DNA of 64,000 bases from Aureibaculum flavum (GTDB lineage: Bacteria; Bacteroidota; Bacteroidia; Flavobacteriales; Flavobacteriaceae): positions 310,001 through 374,000 of the forward strand of contig NZ_JAEHFJ010000001.1 of NCBI RefSeq assembly GCF_016406085.1, read 5' to 3'. This document shows, piece by piece, positions 1 through 8,827 of the stretch. The position numbers and the translations under genes are program-made. Position 1 is the first letter of the stretch. Each line of letters opens with the position of its first letter. Under the pieces are notes generated by a model. It did not search any database, was not told the origin of the DNA, and saw nothing but the letters and a program-made list of their open reading frames with translations.

Positions 1-85
1 AAATTCATAGATAAGGTGAAAAGTACCAATATTTTAGCTCAGCTAACTTACCTGCCTTCTTTGGTCAAACTATCTCAAGTCAAAC

Positions 86-583
86 TCATATCTTCCCTTT
101 CTGTTCCTTCTCTGTTTCCTCCTTTTTTTTATTAGGAAAAGTTAGCTCACTGCTATTATAAGTAGTTCCATAAGTTAAGGCGGCTGTATATACTTGGTTA
201 ATGGCACTTAAAATTTCATCTTTTTGTAATTCTTTCAACGGATGTACAAACAATGACCATAATAAATCATCGGCTATAGCATATCTGGCGTCTAGAGCTG
301 TATAGGAGTTGGCCTCCATAAGCTTCAGTAAATCTATATGAGCTAATTTTTTCTGCTCAATAATGGGCGACATAATTCGAAGTCGGTTATTGGTTGTATC
401 TGTAATACAGGCTAGCATTCTACCTTTGATCATAAATTGCCAATTACCCGATTCTCCTCTAATACTATCAGAAACTACATAAATAATTTTTTCTAAGTCA
501 CTGTTGGTCATGTTTTGCGACTGTACAGAAAACGAACCCGCAAATAAGAAAATTGCAAAGAATGATGCTAAATTTATACTCAT
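86..583 (-). CDS. Exported hypothetical protein, possibly YbjN-like
   Basis: Protein of about 165 residues when started at the ATG at 583. That start puts a typical Sec signal peptide (hydrophobic run, then SVQSQ) right at the N terminus. An in-frame ATG at 625 would add 14 polar residues in front of it and is less likely. The mature part contains a GNWQF segment, then residues resembling the YbjN / type III chaperone-like fold (…ALDARYAIADDLLWSLFVHPL…), and ends in a charged Lys/Glu tail. The YbjN resemblance is from memory and moderate. No enzyme motif is visible. It is transcribed away from the BatA-type gene. Bases 1-85 hold nothing I can interpret. Confidence 0.6.
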   Translation of the reverse strand: MSINLASFFAIFLFAGSFSVQSQNMTNSDLEKIIYVVSDSIRGESGNWQFMIKGRMLACITDTTNNRLRIMSPIIEQKKLAHIDLLKLMEANSYTALDARYAIADDLLWSLFVHPLKELQKDEILSAINQVYTAALTYGTTYNSSELTFPNKKKEETEKEQKGKI

Positions 584-760
584 ATTTTTTGTAATGGTTG
601 TTGTACGATAATGATTTTCAGGCATAATACAAATTAGTTAATTTTTGTTTCGTCTCTTACTAAAACGCTTACTTACAAGATTTACTATTTCATTCAAAAA
701 AATATTTTTAAAAATTGCAAAAGAATATGTAATAAGAATAGTCAATATCTAATATTTTAC

Positions 761-768
761 TATTTTTG
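761..768 (+). promoter_or_regulatory. -7 element TATTTTTG
   Basis: Perfect match to the Bacteroidota -7 consensus TAnnTTTG, 17 bp before the ATG of the BatA-type gene. The implied leader is only about 10 nt. Confidence 0.5.
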
Positions 769-785
769 ACAAATCATTTTGAACA

Positions 786-2729
786 ATGCAATTTAAGCAT
801 CCCGAGTTACTTTACGCCTTATTTTTGCTTATTATCCCTATATTAATTCACTTATTCCAGTTACGCCGTTTTCAAAAAGTAGCCTTTACCAATGTCAAAT
901 TCTTAAAAGAAGTTGAATTACAAACGCGGAAAAGCTCTCAGCTTAAAAAATTTCTAATCCTTTTTACTAGGTTATTATTATTTACAGCCATTATTCTCGC
1001 TTTTGCTCAACCTTTTATTGCTGCTTCTAAAACCAATAACCCAACACATACTTCTATATATTTAGACAATTCCTTCTCCATGCAAGCAAAAGGAAGTGAA
1101 GGTCAATTATTAAAAAGAGCTGTACAAGATATTATTGAGAATACGCAACAATTAGAACCTGTTAATCTTTATACCAATAACAATGTATATGAAAATTTAT
1201 CTGCTAAAGAACTAAAAAATACGTTATTAGAAATTGAATACTACCCTATCAAAACAGATTTGTCTGCCATTTTATTTAAAATTAAAAACAATATTAAAAA
1301 ATCTAAAGCTTTACATAATGTATTTTTAATTTCTGATTTTCAGCACTATACGACTGAGAATAAATTAGAAACAGATAGTTTAAACTCGTATTATATTACT
1401 CAAATTTCGCCCCAAGAAGTCTCAAACCTAAGTGTTGATAGCGTCTATATCTCAAATCAAAATAATGAATCTATACAACTAACAACTCTTGTAAAGAATT
1501 ACGGAAGCTCAAAAGAAAATATTTCGGTTAGCCTGTATAATAACGATTTGTTAGCAGGTAAATCAACCGTTAACCTTACTGAAGATGAGACTGGTAAAAT
1601 CAACTTTAATATACCTAATTCAGGAAAATTTAAGGGTAAACTACAACTTGAAGATGAAAACCTAACTTTCGATAATGATTTATATTTTAACATTGATAGG
1701 CCTGAAAAAATTAACGTAACTGCTATTGGTAGTGCTACTAATTTTTTATCTAAAATTTACACTAATGACGAGTTTAATTTCACTTCCACAACACTAAATA
1801 ATCTTGATTATAATACTTTAAATCAACAAAATTTAATACTACTTAACGAGTTAGAAAACATCCCTACTGCGTTAAACCCAACCCTAAAAACCTTCGTTAA
1901 CAATGGAGGTAGCTTGGTTATTATTCCTTCTTTAAATATAAATTTAAATTCTTATAACACAGCTTTAGCAAACTTAAAGATAGGCAAGGTATTAGGTCAG
2001 GTTAATTCTGAAATATCTGTGACTACAATAAATTTTGCCCATCCGTTATTAAAGGGTGTATTTGAAAAACAAATTAAAAATTTCCAATATCCCAATATTA
2101 AAAGTCACTATAGAAGTAATTTCACAAGAGCGTCTTCTATTGTAGATTTTGAAGATGGCAACTCTTTTATATCCCAAACAGTCACGAATAAAGGTAAAAT
2201 TTATTGGCTTGCTGCTCCAATTTCAAGTCAGAATTCCAATTTCAAAAACTCTCCATTAATTGTTCCCATTTTTTATAATTTTGGATTGTACAGTCATAAT
2301 TCTTCACAGTTATATTACACCATTGGAAATTTAAATACGTTTGAAATCCCAATACAACTGTCTAAAGATGAAGTTTTACATGTTGCCAATGAGAAAGAAG
2401 ACTATATTCCATTACAACAATTTAATTCTGATAAAGTTACCATTACAACAGAAACAAACCCTACACAAAGTGGTTTTGCAAACATTACACATAACAATAC
2501 AACCATTAAGCAAATTGCATATAATTATAATAGACAAGAGGGTAATTTAAACTATATAAACGTTGAAGATACTTTTGGTGATGCAGCAAATATAAATTAC
2601 ACTTCAAATGTAAAAGAAGCATTTGTAAATTTATCTGAAGCAACCAAAGTAACAAGCTATTGGCAATGGTTTTTAATAGCGGCAATTTTATTTTTAATCA
2701 TTGAAATAGTATTACTTAAATTTCTATAA
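786..2729 (+). CDS. BatA N-terminal domain membrane protein with degenerate vWA-like region
   Basis: Inner-membrane protein of 647 residues. Residues 1-75 are the BatA/aerotolerance N-terminal module: a first hydrophobic helix, the basic LRRFQKVAFTNVKFL stretch and a second helix. From about residue 90 a vWA-like domain begins, with the MIDAS-type motif D-N-S-F-S. A long periplasmic or cytosolic region follows (residues 200-620), and a last transmembrane helix ends the protein. Proteins of this kind are common single genes in Flavobacteriia, separate from the batABCDE operon. The function is unknown; a role in envelope stress is an inference from the domain. It is monocistronic or followed by the dihydroorotase homologue 92 bp later. 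Confidence 0.8.
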   Translation: MQFKHPELLYALFLLIIPILIHLFQLRRFQKVAFTNVKFLKEVELQTRKSSQLKKFLILFTRLLLFTAIILAFAQPFIAASKTNNPTHTSIYLDNSFSMQAKGSEGQLLKRAVQDIIENTQQLEPVNLYTNNNVYENLSAKELKNTLLEIEYYPIKTDLSAILFKIKNNIKKSKALHNVFLISDFQHYTTENKLETDSLNSYYITQISPQEVSNLSVDSVYISNQNNESIQLTTLVKNYGSSKENISVSLYNNDLLAGKSTVNLTEDETGKINFNIPNSGKFKGKLQLEDENLTFDNDLYFNIDRPEKINVTAIGSATNFLSKIYTNDEFNFTSTTLNNLDYNTLNQQNLILLNELENIPTALNPTLKTFVNNGGSLVIIPSLNINLNSYNTALANLKIGKVLGQVNSEISVTTINFAHPLLKGVFEKQIKNFQYPNIKSHYRSNFTRASSIVDFEDGNSFISQTVTNKGKIYWLAAPISSQNSNFKNSPLIVPIFYNFGLYSHNSSQLYYTIGNLNTFEIPIQLSKDEVLHVANEKEDYIPLQQFNSDKVTITTETNPTQSGFANITHNNTTIKQIAYNYNRQEGNLNYINVEDTFGDAANINYTSNVKEAFVNLSEATKVTSYWQWFLIAAILFLIIEIVLLKFL

Positions 2730-2821
2730 CCATAAAATCTCATTGAATGGATTGGCTTATAAGCTCAATCTCTCAATAAATAAAAGTTTAAACAGAAAAC
2801 GCATAAACTTATTTAGAACGC

Positions 2822-4078
2822 ATGAATCTACTCATAAAATCTGCAAAAATCATTGACCGTCAAAGTCCTTTTCATCTCAAAACACAAGATGTTTTAATTG
2901 AAAACGGTAAGATTACTGAAATTTCTTCTACCATTAAAAACACCAATAATATAAAAGAAATTGAACTAGAAAATCTTCATATTTCAGCGGGTTGGTTTGA
3001 TACCAGTGTTTCTTTTGGTGAACCTGGTTTTGAAGAACGTGAAAATCTAGCAAACGGGTTAAGCGTAGCCGCAAAAAGTGGATTTACCGCAGTTGCTGTG
3101 AACCCTAACACGTATCCTGTAATTGATAACAAATCTGCGGTTGAGTTTTTAATTAACAAAGCGAAGGGAAATATTGTAAATCTATATCCTATTGCTAACT
3201 TAACACAACAGGCAAACGGTCAAGAAATTGCTGAATTATTCGATATGTCTAATTCTGGTGCCATTGCATTTAGCGATTACAACAAATCAATTAGTAATGC
3301 CAATTTGATGAAAATAGCCCTACTCTATGCTCAAAACTTTGACGGATTGGTAATGAGTTTTCCACAAAATAATTCATTAAGTAATAATGGTGTTGCCAAT
3401 GAAGGTGCTATGTCTACTAAATTAGGATTAAAAGGAATACCTACACTTGCGGAAGAATTGCAAATTGCTAGAGACTTGTTTTTACTTGAATACACAGGTG
3501 GTAAATTACATATACCCACTATTTCTACGGAGAAGTCGGTAAAATTAATTGCGGAAGCCAAGAAAAAGGGATTAAACATAACCTGTAGCGTAAGTGCTCA
3601 TCACTTATTTCTAACGGATAGTGAATTACATGAATTTGATACCATTTATAAAGTTAAACCACCGTTAAGAGAAAATAAGGACGTGAATGCCTTAAAAAAG
3701 GGAATTGCAAATGGTACAATTGATATGATAACTTCTGATCATAACCCGATTGACATAGAAAATAAGAAAGTAGAATTTGAAAACGCAAAGAATGGTACTA
3801 TTGGTATGGAAAGCTTTTTTGGGGCTATAAATAAAGTACTTCCTTTAGAAAAAGCGATCGATTGTATAACAAATTCACCAAGAATGCGTTTTAACATTGA
3901 AAATCCAACAATTGCAAAAGGAGAAATGGCAAATATCACGTTATTCAATCCGGATGCGGAGTATAAATTTAGTAAAGAAAACATATTTTCTACCTCTAAA
4001 AACTCAGCGTTTATAGGTAAGCAATTGAAAGGAAAAGTATATGGTATTTTTGCCAATAACAAATTTGTAATCAATTAA
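2822..4078 (+). CDS. Dihydroorotase-family protein lacking the HxH metal motif
   Basis: Amidohydrolase-superfamily protein of 418 residues with the class I dihydroorotase layout: the GWFD…GEPGFEERENLANG region, a late SAHHL segment and the TSDHNP motif holding the catalytic Asp. In active enzymes the first motif reads DxHxH and supplies two zinc ligands. Here it reads D60-T-S62-V-S64, so both histidines are serines. Non-catalytic dihydroorotase homologues (PyrC' of Pseudomonas) are known to act as structural partners of aspartate transcarbamoylase. This protein could play a similar part, or have a changed chemistry. The reading frame is intact and full length, so it is not a pseudogene. No other pyrimidine genes lie in the window. 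Confidence 0.8.
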   Translation: MNLLIKSAKIIDRQSPFHLKTQDVLIENGKITEISSTIKNTNNIKEIELENLHISAGWFDTSVSFGEPGFEERENLANGLSVAAKSGFTAVAVNPNTYPVIDNKSAVEFLINKAKGNIVNLYPIANLTQQANGQEIAELFDMSNSGAIAFSDYNKSISNANLMKIALLYAQNFDGLVMSFPQNNSLSNNGVANEGAMSTKLGLKGIPTLAEELQIARDLFLLEYTGGKLHIPTISTEKSVKLIAEAKKKGLNITCSVSAHHLFLTDSELHEFDTIYKVKPPLRENKDVNALKKGIANGTIDMITSDHNPIDIENKKVEFENAKNGTIGMESFFGAINKVLPLEKAIDCITNSPRMRFNIENPTIAKGEMANITLFNPDAEYKFSKENIFSTSKNSAFIGKQLKGKVYGIFANNKFVIN

Positions 4079-4084
4079 TATTAA

Positions 4085-4092
4085 TATATTTG
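4085..4092 (+). promoter_or_regulatory. -7 element TATATTTG
   Basis: Consensus TAnnTTTG starting 7 bp after the preceding stop codon and 37 bp before the next ATG (4129), so the DUF4870-like gene probably has its own promoter. Confidence 0.5.
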
Positions 4093-4128
4093 CAACCAAT
4101 TAATTAAAACTAAATTTAAAAAAAAATT

Positions 4129-4449
4129 ATGGATCAAAACACAATCGACGAAGGAAAAACAATGGGTATAATTGCCTATATTTTTGGCTTAGGCACTTTA
4201 ATTGCCTGGTTTATGAATAAAGACAAAAACAATGCTTTTGCAGCTTATCATATAAGACAAGGTGTTAAATTATTTATATTAACTTTTGTAATCTATATTG
4301 TGGTGAATATATTAATACGAACTACTCATATTTGGTCACTGTCTTATCTTCAATATATTCCGCTAATATTTATTGTATTAGGTGTTATGAATGCTAATAA
4401 TGGTAAAACAGAACCATTACCAGTTATTGGAACAATAGGAGATAAATAA
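4129..4449 (+). CDS. Small DUF4870-like membrane protein
   Basis: Protein of 106 residues with three predicted membrane segments: residues 13-27, 48-65 and 76-90. It has the FAAYHIRQGVKLF segment typical of the DUF4870/Tic20-like family. The family has no settled function and the protein is expected in the inner membrane. It has its own -7 element upstream and an intrinsic terminator 21 bp downstream, so it is probably a single-gene transcript. Confidence 0.75.
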   Translation: MDQNTIDEGKTMGIIAYIFGLGTLIAWFMNKDKNNAFAAYHIRQGVKLFILTFVIYIVVNILIRTTHIWSLSYLQYIPLIFIVLGVMNANNGKTEPLPVIGTIGDK

Positions 4450-4470
4450 ATAATATAAATTTTATATTTG

Positions 4471-4497
4471 AACCACGCCAATGGCGTGGTTTTTTTG
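4471..4497 (+). terminator. Intrinsic terminator
   Basis: A perfect 9-bp stem (AACCACGCC / GGCGTGGTT) with a 3-nt loop, followed by a run of T. It ends the transcript of the preceding small membrane protein gene. Confidence 0.85.
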
Positions 4498-4598
4498 TTT
4501 TAAACTATATTAAAATCATGATATTTTAATCAGTTAATCTTACCTTAGCAAATTACTTTTAATCCCATTAAAGCCATTAATCTTTACAAATCAAAACA

Positions 4599-5249
4599 AT
4601 GAATTTATCTTTAGAATACTTAGTAAGAAAACCCAAAAGTGATATTAAAAATCCACCACTGTTAATACTACTTCATGGCTACGGCAGTAATGAACAAGAT
4701 TTATTTTCATTCGCTGACGAATTACCAGATGATTTATTAATTATAAGTGCAAGAGCTCCTTTAAGTATGGGCCAAGGTGGTTACGCTTGGTATACAATAC
4801 ACTTTGACAATACTGATGGTAAATTTTCAGATACCGATGAGGCCTTAAAATCTAAAGAGATAATCAGTAGTTTTATTGATGAAGTAATAGCCCATTTTGA
4901 TGTTAATGCTAAAAAAGTATTTTTATTAGGCTTCAGTCAAGGTACTATTTTAAGTTATGCCGTAGCATTGAGTCATCCTGAAAAAGTACAATATGTAGTT
5001 GGGCTGAGTGGTTATATTAATAATGAATTACTTCCTGAAAATTTAGATTCAGAGAACTTCAAAAATTTAGAAATCTATAGTTCTCATGGTACTGTAGACC
5101 AAGTTATTCCTGTTGACTGGGCTAGAAAAACAAAACCCTTTTTAGATAATTTAGGTATAAAAAATAGCTATGAAGAATATCAGGTTGGACATGGTGTAGC
5201 CCCTCAAAATTTTTATAGTTTAAAGCAATGGATCGAAGCCAGAATTTAG
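4599..5249 (+). CDS. Alpha/beta-hydrolase, carboxylesterase/phospholipase family
   Basis: Soluble serine hydrolase of 216 residues with no signal peptide. The oxyanion-hole region is LLHGYGSNEQDL, the nucleophile elbow is GFSQG, the acid residue lies in HGTVDQVIP and the histidine in VGHGV, all in the order of the Abhydrolase_2 (YpfH-like esterase) family. The length fits that family. The substrate cannot be read from the sequence; small acyl esters are expected. No operon partner is evident: upstream is a terminator and downstream is a 148-bp gap. Confidence 0.85.
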   Translation: MNLSLEYLVRKPKSDIKNPPLLILLHGYGSNEQDLFSFADELPDDLLIISARAPLSMGQGGYAWYTIHFDNTDGKFSDTDEALKSKEIISSFIDEVIAHFDVNAKKVFLLGFSQGTILSYAVALSHPEKVQYVVGLSGYINNELLPENLDSENFKNLEIYSSHGTVDQVIPVDWARKTKPFLDNLGIKNSYEEYQVGHGVAPQNFYSLKQWIEARI

Positions 5250-5397
5250 CAATTAACCTTCCCTAGCCAATCTAAATAAAAGGAACCTTAATACTTCATT
5301 TATTTTTCCATATTTCACTTATTAATAGGAACATTAGCAGTAATAATAGCGGTAAGGATAAAATGATTAACTTCGTAAACAGCTTAAAAGAAATAAA

Positions 5398-6252
5398 ATG
5401 AAAAATTTAATCTTTTTAATAATCATTTATTTATTTCTATCATCCTGCGAAAAATCTGAGGATAAAATTGAAAATAAGGATGTAAAACCAATAGCTTTTA
5501 CGGTAATTGGAGATGTGCCTTATGGTGATACTCAATTAGAAGGTCTAGTCAATTTAATTGAAAAACACAATGCACAAGAAGCCTCTGAATTTGTTGTTCA
5601 TGTTGGTGATATAAAAAAAGGAAGCGTTCCTTGTGAGGAAGATGTATATAAAGACGTTAGTACTATTCTTAAAAAAATTAAAGCACCTACATTTATCGTT
5701 TTAGGTGATAATGAGTATAACGATTGTGATAATCCCGATGAAGCTTTAGATTTTTGGAACACTTATTTTTTGCAGTTCAATAAATACTGGAATTTTAAAC
5801 ACACTGTAACGAACCAGCCCAACAGGCAAGAAAACTTTAGCTGGATTCAGAACGACGTTTTATTTATAGGTTTAAATATAGTTGGAAGCTCTGTGCATGA
5901 CGCTGACGAGTGGCAAACACGCTTAACCGAAAATGGTAGTTGGGTACAACAATTAATGGAGGCTAATAAAAATAATATTGAAGCGGTTGTAATTTTTTCT
6001 CATGCAAATATGATCGAAGCTGGAGCTGAAAAATTTAAACCCTTTACTGATTTATTTAGAACTGCAGCCAAAGACTTTTCCAAACCTATATTGCTCGTTA
6101 ATGGAGATGGCCATTTTTGGATTAAAGACAATCCTTATGAGGAAAAAAATATTACTCGCGTACAAATTATGGGAGGTGCAGACGCTTTAAAGGTTTCTAT
6201 TGATACGTCGAACGAAAATCCTTTTTCATTTGACAATAATTTTTTAGATTAG
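5398..6252 (+). CDS. Lipoprotein with calcineurin-like metallophosphoesterase fold
   Basis: Protein of 284 residues with a lipoprotein signal (hydrophobic run ending in LSSC, Cys17). The mature part shows the phosphoesterase series in order: IGDVPYGD, HVGDIKKG, LGDNEYNDC (in place of the usual GNHE), FSHAN and NGDGHFW. This predicts a dimetal phosphatase or a related hydrolase anchored in the envelope. The substrate is unknown. It stops 32 bp before the predicted start of the FAD-dependent oxidoreductase, so the two could be co-transcribed. Confidence 0.75.
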   Translation: MKNLIFLIIIYLFLSSCEKSEDKIENKDVKPIAFTVIGDVPYGDTQLEGLVNLIEKHNAQEASEFVVHVGDIKKGSVPCEEDVYKDVSTILKKIKAPTFIVLGDNEYNDCDNPDEALDFWNTYFLQFNKYWNFKHTVTNQPNRQENFSWIQNDVLFIGLNIVGSSVHDADEWQTRLTENGSWVQQLMEANKNNIEAVVIFSHANMIEAGAEKFKPFTDLFRTAAKDFSKPILLVNGDGHFWIKDNPYEEKNITRVQIMGGADALKVSIDTSNENPFSFDNNFLD

Positions 6253-6284
6253 TAAACTACATATTCATCAATTAAAATAACAAA

Positions 6285-7958
6285 CTGGAAAATCTTAAAA
6301 ATTCAAAATTCGATACCATCATTATTGGCTCTGGTGTAGGCGGACTTTCTGCTGCTATTTGTTTATCCAAAACAGGACAAAAAGTTTTAGTACTAGAAAA
6401 ACATGATGTGCCAGGCGGTTGGTGTCACAGTTTTTACCTTAACGGATACCGTTTTACACCGGGTGTTCATTATGTAGGTTTATTGGGAGAAGGAGAATCT
6501 ACTAATGAGCTTTACAAAGGTTTAGGAATTGCAAATGATTTGGTTTTTTATAGAATGAACCCTAATGGTTTTGAACATTGTTGGATTGGTGATGAACGTT
6601 TTGATTATCCTGCAAATATTAATGATTTTGCTACTTCTCTTTCTCATCGTTTTCCAAAGGAGGAAAAACAGATAAAGAAATATTTAACCCTTGTTAAAAA
6701 TGTAACTACTGAGTTGCAACTCATTCCTAAATTAAAAGGCTTTTGGCAACATTTAACAGTGCCTTATAGAACGAGACATATGGGTAAATATGCTCTTTTC
6801 AGCTTAAAAAGAGTTATGAATTGGCATATTAAAAACCCCTTATTACAAAAAATACTATATATTCAATATGGCGATCATGGTTTACCACCATCAAAAGCTC
6901 CGTTCCCCTTACATTGTGCCGTTATGGGGCATTATTTTAGCGGGAGTTATTACCCAATGGGCGGCGGTGGAGCGATTGTAAAAGCTATGACGAATAGCAT
7001 TAAAAAACACGGTAGCGAGGTACAAACGCAACAAGGTGTTAAGTCCATTTTACTCGAAAACAACCATAAGAAAAAAGCAATAGGTGTTGAACTTGAAAAT
7101 GGAGAACAGCTATTTGCGGATAGAATAATTTCAAATGCTGATCCTGGAATTACTTTTTTAAATTTAGTTGGTAAAGAAAATATAAGTGCCAAACTATTAA
7201 AACGCTTAACCAAGACTAAATATTCGTGCACGTCTTTAATGTTATTTTTAACAGTGGATATGGATGTAAAAAAAGCGGGTTTAGATTCAGGAAATATATG
7301 GCTATTGCCAAATAAAGATATGGATGATTTGCATGACGATATGCAAAAAATTAATATTTTAGAAGGAGATGAATTTTCCGGTCTTTTTATAAGTTGTACA
7401 ACCCTAAAAGACCCTGCCAGCTTTGATGGTCGTTACCATACTATAGAAGCAATAACATATATTAATCATAAAGCTTTTGATAAATTTAAGAATGAAAAAG
7501 AAAATGAAAGGTCCTCTGAATACTTAGCTTTTAAGGACAAAATAATAGATAAAATAATAAACAGTCTAGAAAAAGTTGTTCCTGGTATTTCAGAAAATGT
7601 TTTACATAAAGAGTTGGGTACACCATTAACAAACCAATTTTATGTAAATACTACTAACGGTAGTGTTTATGGTACCGAAAAGAGTTTTAAACAAATTGGC
7701 CCTTTTGCTTATAAACCGGAAACCGAAATTGAAAATCTTTATTTATGCGGTTCAAGTGTTTTGTCTCATGGCGTTGCAGGGGCTAGTTATTCAGGCGTTG
7801 AAACCGCTGCAAAAATATTAGGATGCAAACAGGAAGATTTATTAAAACCAGATGAAAGTCAAAAGATTAGAATCTATGAAGCAGAAGATGATAGTAACTA
7901 CCCAGATTGGATGCTAAAGAAAATTGAAGTAAAAAAAGCAAGACTTAAATCAAAATAA
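6285..7958 (+). CDS. FAD-dependent phytoene desaturase / retinol-saturase-like oxidoreductase (CTG start?)
   Basis: The frame opens after a stop at 6273-6275 and encodes the complete N-terminal dinucleotide-binding fold FDTIIIGSGVGGLSAA…VLVLEKHDVPGG. No ATG, GTG or TTG lies in frame before that fold. The first GTG (6408) would delete the fold. CTG at 6285 is the only NTG codon in the right place and gives 557 residues with the N terminus LENLKNSKFD. Homologues I recall start a few residues before the fold, which fits. The C-terminal YLCGSSVLSHGVAGASYSG motif is that of the CrtI / all-trans-retinol 13,14-reductase family. A carotenoid or related polyene substrate is an inference. Confidence 0.8.
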   Translation: MENLKNSKFDTIIIGSGVGGLSAAICLSKTGQKVLVLEKHDVPGGWCHSFYLNGYRFTPGVHYVGLLGEGESTNELYKGLGIANDLVFYRMNPNGFEHCWIGDERFDYPANINDFATSLSHRFPKEEKQIKKYLTLVKNVTTELQLIPKLKGFWQHLTVPYRTRHMGKYALFSLKRVMNWHIKNPLLQKILYIQYGDHGLPPSKAPFPLHCAVMGHYFSGSYYPMGGGGAIVKAMTNSIKKHGSEVQTQQGVKSILLENNHKKKAIGVELENGEQLFADRIISNADPGITFLNLVGKENISAKLLKRLTKTKYSCTSLMLFLTVDMDVKKAGLDSGNIWLLPNKDMDDLHDDMQKINILEGDEFSGLFISCTTLKDPASFDGRYHTIEAITYINHKAFDKFKNEKENERSSEYLAFKDKIIDKIINSLEKVVPGISENVLHKELGTPLTNQFYVNTTNGSVYGTEKSFKQIGPFAYKPETEIENLYLCGSSVLSHGVAGASYSGVETAAKILGCKQEDLLKPDESQKIRIYEAEDDSNYPDWMLKKIEVKKARLKSK

Positions 7959-7980
7959 GATACAATCTAGAATGATTTTT

Positions 7981-8742
7981 TTACACGCTAATTTTTAAAC
8001 CATCGTAAGCTAAAAATACATTTTCTGGTAACTCTTCCTGAACTTCTTTATGAAAACCTAAATTGTGACTGATATGTGTCAAATAGGCTCTTCTAGGTTG
8101 TAATTCATCAATAAATCGAAGTGCATCTTCTAAATTTAAATGGGTTGGATGTGGCTCTTTTCTTAAGGTGTTCACTACGAGTGTGTCTAAATTTTTAAGT
8201 TTATCTTTTTCTTTATCCTCAATTGTTTTTAAATCAGTTAAATAAGCAAAATCATCAAATCTATAACCAAAAATGGGTAATTTTCCGTGGATTACTTCAA
8301 CAGGTAGCACTTCCTTACCTCCTAGTGTAAATGCCTCATTTTCTACAACTTGAATCCCTGCACTTGGAGCTCCAGGATATCTATTTACTTTTGTGAAGAT
8401 ATAATAAAAACGTTGTTCTAAATTACCAATAATTCTTTCTGGAACATATAAAGGCACGTTACCCATTTTATGTGAAAATGGTCTGATATCATCTAAACCA
8501 GCAGTATGATCAGCATGTTCATGGGTAAATAATATACCATTTATAGCATCAACATTTTCTCTCAACATTTGTTGTCTAAAATCAGGACCGCAATCAATGA
8601 TGTATCTAAAGTTACCCCATTCAATCATTATAGAGCTACGCAACCTTTTATCCTTGGCATCATCTGATAAACAAACAGGATGATTACTCCCTATAATTGG
8701 TATGCCTTGTGATGTTCCTGTACCCAAAAAAGTAATGTTCAT
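7981..8742 (-). CDS. MBL-fold metallohydrolase, PhnP-like
   Basis: Cytosolic protein of 253 residues. It begins with MNITFLGTGTSQGIP, has the metal motif HEHADHTAG and ends with the late histidine region AYLTHISHNLG, all features of the metallo-beta-lactamase fold as found in the PhnP phosphodiesterase branch. Flavobacteria carry such a gene without any phn operon, so a phosphonate role should not be assumed; a cyclic phosphodiesterase or RNase-like role is possible. It is convergent with the FAD oxidoreductase (22 bp between stop codons) and divergent from the 486-residue protein. Confidence 0.8.
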   Translation of the reverse strand: MNITFLGTGTSQGIPIIGSNHPVCLSDDAKDKRLRSSIMIEWGNFRYIIDCGPDFRQQMLRENVDAINGILFTHEHADHTAGLDDIRPFSHKMGNVPLYVPERIIGNLEQRFYYIFTKVNRYPGAPSAGIQVVENEAFTLGGKEVLPVEVIHGKLPIFGYRFDDFAYLTDLKTIEDKEKDKLKNLDTLVVNTLRKEPHPTHLNLEDALRFIDELQPRRAYLTHISHNLGFHKEVQEELPENVFLAYDGLKISV

Positions 8743-8799
8743 ATCAAATCTTTTTACAAAAATAACGTTTAATTTTTAACAAATTTAAGGTATAGTTCT

Positions 8800-8807
8800 T
8801 ACATTTG
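8800..8807 (+). promoter_or_regulatory. -7 element TACATTTG
   Basis: Consensus TAnnTTTG 21 bp before the ATG at 8828. Confidence 0.5.
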
Positions 8808-8827
8808 TAAAACAAAAATAGCCAGAA

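Noticed and set aside
2822-4078. Dihydroorotase as a pseudogene
   Set aside because: Full length with all other motifs kept; the change is two clean His-to-Ser replacements.
4525-4545. TGAT…ATCA pair near 4.5 kb
   Set aside because: The spacer is 6 bp instead of 4 and no TAnnTT element lies at the set distance.
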